Below, in pieces: positions 60,170-64,000 of a DNA stretch of 64,000 nt; the first letter of the stretch is position 1, and each line of letters begins with the position of its first letter. Where the stretch lies: NCBI RefSeq assembly GCF_023278565.1, contig NC_064672.1, forward strand, positions 248,001 through 312,000, given 5' to 3'. The notes under the pieces were generated by a model. That model made no database searches and was not told where the DNA came from. It was given only the letters and a program-made list of their open reading frames with translations. Source of the DNA: Colletotrichum lupini. Taxonomy: Eukaryota > Ascomycota > Sordariomycetes > Glomerellales > Glomerellaceae. Both the position numbers and the translations under genes were made by a program.

Positions 60170-63100
60170 TATTAATAGCAATATCCTTATCGTAATAGCT
60201 TTAACTATCTATAGCCTTACCGCACGTTACGTAACCTTAGTTATATAATTACTAAAGCCTATTTTACTTATACTTTTTATATTAAAACGAGCTTTATACT
60301 TATTTTTTATTTTTAATAAATAACCGTTCTCTTTATATATATTAATACTCCTATAATAACTTTATAATAATTATAAACTTAGTTTTAATTTAGACCCCTA
60401 TATTTTTATTAAAAAGTTACCTTTTAGGGATTACGGTTTATTATATCTTTTTTTATAATATTATTTAACTCTTATTACGTCCGTTAATCTTATTTTTAAA
60501 TAAACTAATATTTTTTAAAAAAACTACTAATATTCTTAAATAAAAGCTTAATTATTAATAAAATTAACCTAAGTAATACCTCGTTTTATAAATTAAAGCC
60601 TAGTTAAAAAACGTTTAGGACTTATTAAACCTAAACGACCTTATTTTTTTATTAAATTTATTACTTTTTATTAAGTTTATTCTTTTAATTAAGGAGTATA
60701 TTAAAATATAAAATACTATTTAAAATTAAATATTTAAAACGGCCTTAACTAAATACTAATAAAAACTCGAGGAGTTTATTTAATAATAGATTAAATAATT
60801 AAAAAGTAAGACTATAGTCGAACCTTTTATTAAAAACGCTTAAATTAAGTAACTAGTTACTTAAATTAAATAACTAATTATTTTAATAAAACTAAAGACC
60901 GTAATAATAAATTAAGTACGTTTTATTAAAAAATACGCCTCTTTTATTTAGTAAACCGTATTTAAAATAATTTCTTACTTATAAAAAAAAAGATCGTATA
61001 AATTAATAAATTACTAAATTTCTCCTATAATTACTTAAAAAATCTTAAAAAACGTAAAAAAAGAGCTTATTAATTCTTTAAACTATTCCCTTTATATTAT
61101 AATCTAGGTTCTTAAGTAAAAGTACGGACTAAATAACTTTAATTTATTTATAATTATAAAAAAAGAATTTAATATAATTATAAATAAAGCGAACTTTAGT
61201 ATTAGCTTATTAACTTAGATTAAAAACTTTTTTTTAGCTTATTATTAAGTAATATAGCTTAAGCTATTTAAAATCTAGGGGACCCTCGTTTTAAAAACCT
61301 TTTTTTATATAACTATACGTTATTTTACTTTAAACTAATCTAATTAAAAGCTTATTAAAATTATTAAATTAGAATAAAAAAAGGAAGCGATCCCTAATAT
61401 AAAGTATTATACTAAGATTTTTAATAACTTTTTATATAAAGAGGCAGTATATAATAAGAATTATAAACGAACCCCTATAATATTTATAATATTAATAAGT
61501 TACTTAGATTCCCTTAAGTAAAATAAAGCGACTCTTAACTTATTTATTAACTACTCTTATAAAGGGATTTATTATTAAAAACTAATAGACTATATAAAAA
61601 TAGAGCTTATTTTAATAAGTAAAACGAAGTTAAAATATATTTAACTAAGTAGCAACGATATTTAAAAAATAATTTCTTATTTAAACTAAAAAAAGTATAC
61701 TAACTTTTATACTAACCTTACTTAAAAAAGTTAAATTTATATAAAACCCTCTTTTAAATAGAGTAATAATAACTAAGGTTATTTTAAAAAAATAACTAAA
61801 ACTAGTAAGCTAAGTAATAAAAAGAACTCTAAGGGAACTTACTCTTTAAATATTATAACTATAATTATTAACGTTAGTCTACTTTCTAAGCTAAGTATAA
61901 AAAAAAAATAGTAATTTTACTATTTTCTCTATTCCCTTTATTGATTTATACCTCCTTTTTAAAAATATAATTATAAATAACTATAATACTATATACTTTA
62001 TTAATAACTAATCGCTTTTAAAATCGGATTTTATTTAATAAAATAATAACTTAGAGAATATAGATTTTAAAACGGCTTTTTATCTTATTATTACTAAGAG
62101 AATGAGGATTATATATAATATTTTTATAAAACTAAAAGGGCTTAAAATAAAGTACTTTACTCTTTATAATATCGGTTTTATTAAGAACTTTTATATAAAC
62201 GTTATATTAAAAATACTCTTCTAAAAAACTAATATTTAGTACTTAGGTTTTAATTACACCCTTTAGTTTAGAAACAAATCTAAAAACGTTATTATTAAAT
62301 AGCTTAAGAAAAAGGTTAATTTAGTTTTTTTAAAATATAAGCCCTATTTATCTTATTTTTTATTTAAAAATTAGTCTTTACTTATTAATATAATTTTAAT
62401 ATATAGCGCTTAGTACTTACGTTCTTTATATTAATTAAAGAATAACTAATCGGATATAGCCTAGCTTTAATACTTTAGATCTAAATATCTCGTACTAATA
62501 ATACTTAAAAAGCTCGTCCTAGCTATTTAAGAAATAAAAATAAAAAAACTAAGCTATTTAAAATACTAATATTATATAACTATTTATATAAAATAAGTTA
62601 TTTTATAACGTATTTTAAAACGAAGAATAACCTAACCTTATTATAAAATCTTATAGGACCTCTTTAACTACTTATTAATTTATAAACGAAGTAAGTAGCT
62701 AATATTAATTAAAAACGAGTATTTAAGTAAGATTTTTATTTTTTTATAAATTACGAAGACTTATAATATAGTATTTAGGGTTTTATATTTTTTTAAATAA
62801 TAAGTACGTATATAAAAGGGCGTAGCCGTTTATAAAATTTAATAAAATATAGAACGTATAATAATCGTAATTAATAACGAAACTTATTTTTAAATATAAG
62901 TATAGGAGCTAAAAGTAGACTTAAAAACTATTTTTTTATATATAAAAAAACTAAATAGAGGAGGGGAATAAGTAAGCTAAGAAATTATTAATAAAACGAT
63001 TAATATAATATTAATAACTAGCTTATTAAACGAACTCTAAGTAGAAGCTATATTAGTTATAGCTTATTTATATAATATTAACCCTAAGTAATATACTAAC

Positions 63101-64000
63101 TAGCTATTATTAATTTAAATTAAAAAAGTATAGTTCGCTTATTATTTTAAGTAGTAATGATTAATAAATATACTAAAACTTATTTATAATTTATATCCTT
63201 ATTAAGAGTAAACGTACGTATATAGTTATAGAGCGTATTTTTTTTAAAAAGGACTATAAAAAGAGAATTAATAAGAAACGTTTTAAAATAAAATAGAGAG
63301 GATATATTAAGTACTTTATAAGTTACGTACTAAACGTTTATAACTTATATAAGATTTAAATCCCCTTATTTTTAGAAGTTATTATTACTTAAAATATAAT
63401 ATTTAATAAAATAGCTTTTTATTTAAAAAATAATATTAAAACTATAATTCGTTTACTCAAATTAAAAGCTATAATAAATAAGATTTAATAACTATTTATA
63501 ATAATGAAACTTAAGCTCTAATTACTTAAAATTATAAATAAGGAGGAGGCTATATTAATTAATAATAAAAAGTAACTATTATTATTTATATTTATTTTAT
63601 AAAAAGCGAATAAAGTTATAAAAAAGCTTAGTTCGTTTCTAAATAAATAAAATAAGTAATTACTTACTCCTAAACTAATTTTAAATTTTAAAAACCCGGG
63701 GTTAAATACGAATTTTACTTAACTAATTGAAGTTATAAATAAGGCCGTAAGGGAAGTTAATCTTTTTATTAAGAAAATTAAAAATATAATATATATATAA
63801 ATATAAATAAAGACTTTTTAAAGCTCTTATAAAAAGGATCTTTTTACTTAACTAAACCTTAATAAACCTTTTTAATAAGTAAGCTTATATTAAAAAATAA
63901 AAGTAATAAATAACCTAGCTAGCGACTTTAATATAGCTAATATATATAGCTAAAAAAAGGACGGGTATATTAAATAAAATTAAAAATTAAAAACTAATTA
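60170..64000. mobile_element. RIP-mutated repeat block, runs off the window
   Basis: From about 60170 to the end the sequence is extremely A+T-rich with CpA/TpG almost absent and CpG retained, like the interiors of the two characterised elements. RIP acts on duplicated DNA, so this was a repeat, probably a transposon. No terminal repeat partner lies inside the window, so type and true borders are unknown. No coding frame survives. Confidence 0.7.

Overview
The window looks like nuclear DNA of a filamentous ascomycete (Pezizomycotina, probably a plant-associated Sordariomycete; the genus is a guess). Short GT-AG introns of 41-76 nt with CTGAC/CTAAC-like branch sites, fungal-only families (DUF3425 bZIP, DUF7703, DUF1996, secreted KatG2, LaeA-like methyltransferase) and AT-rich blocks with the repeat-induced point mutation (RIP) signature all agree. 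In the blocks CpA and TpG are almost gone, TpA is in excess, and CpG survives. No bacterial operons, CRISPR array or rRNA are present.

Layout. 1-4.5 kb: 5' end of a secreted protein gene (cut by the window edge), an ankyrin-like gene, a small membrane protein, a GNAT acetyltransferase, and exon 2 of a bZIP/DUF3425 transcription factor. 4,542-11,960: one RIP-mutated LTR retrotransposon (205-bp LTRs, 5-bp target duplication) sitting in intron 1 of that bZIP gene, whose exon 1 lies on the far side (11,966-12,074). 13.5-20.3 kb: an SDR, a DHA2-type MFS transporter and a six-exon secreted catalase-peroxidase. 21.2-21.7 kb: a 515-bp Tc1/mariner-like element. 21.7-25.1 kb: almost gene-free. 25.3-33.9 kb: a double-GFA-domain protein, a Dal5-like MFS permease, a DUF7703 membrane protein and a DHA1-type MFS transporter. 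34.9-39.8 kb: a 4.9-kb RIP-mutated element with 32-bp terminal inverted repeats. 40.0-60.2 kb: a homeodomain + C2H2 regulator, a truncated 6PGDH/HIBADH-like dehydrogenase, a LaeA-like methyltransferase relic, a crotonase, an arrestin-like protein, a P450, a secreted Ycf48-like propeller, a rhamnogalacturonan acetylesterase, a DUF1996 protein and an MCT-type MFS transporter. 60.17-64.0 kb: another RIP block running off the window.

No single pathway ties the genes together. The repertoire (four MFS transporters of four families, P450, SDR, secreted peroxidase, pectin-side-chain esterase, two transcription factors) fits a host- or litter-associated lifestyle. Several genes near repeats are broken by changes that look like C-to-T transitions. 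Gene models below were built by matching splice sites and reading phase by eye; each stated exon set adds up to an open frame.
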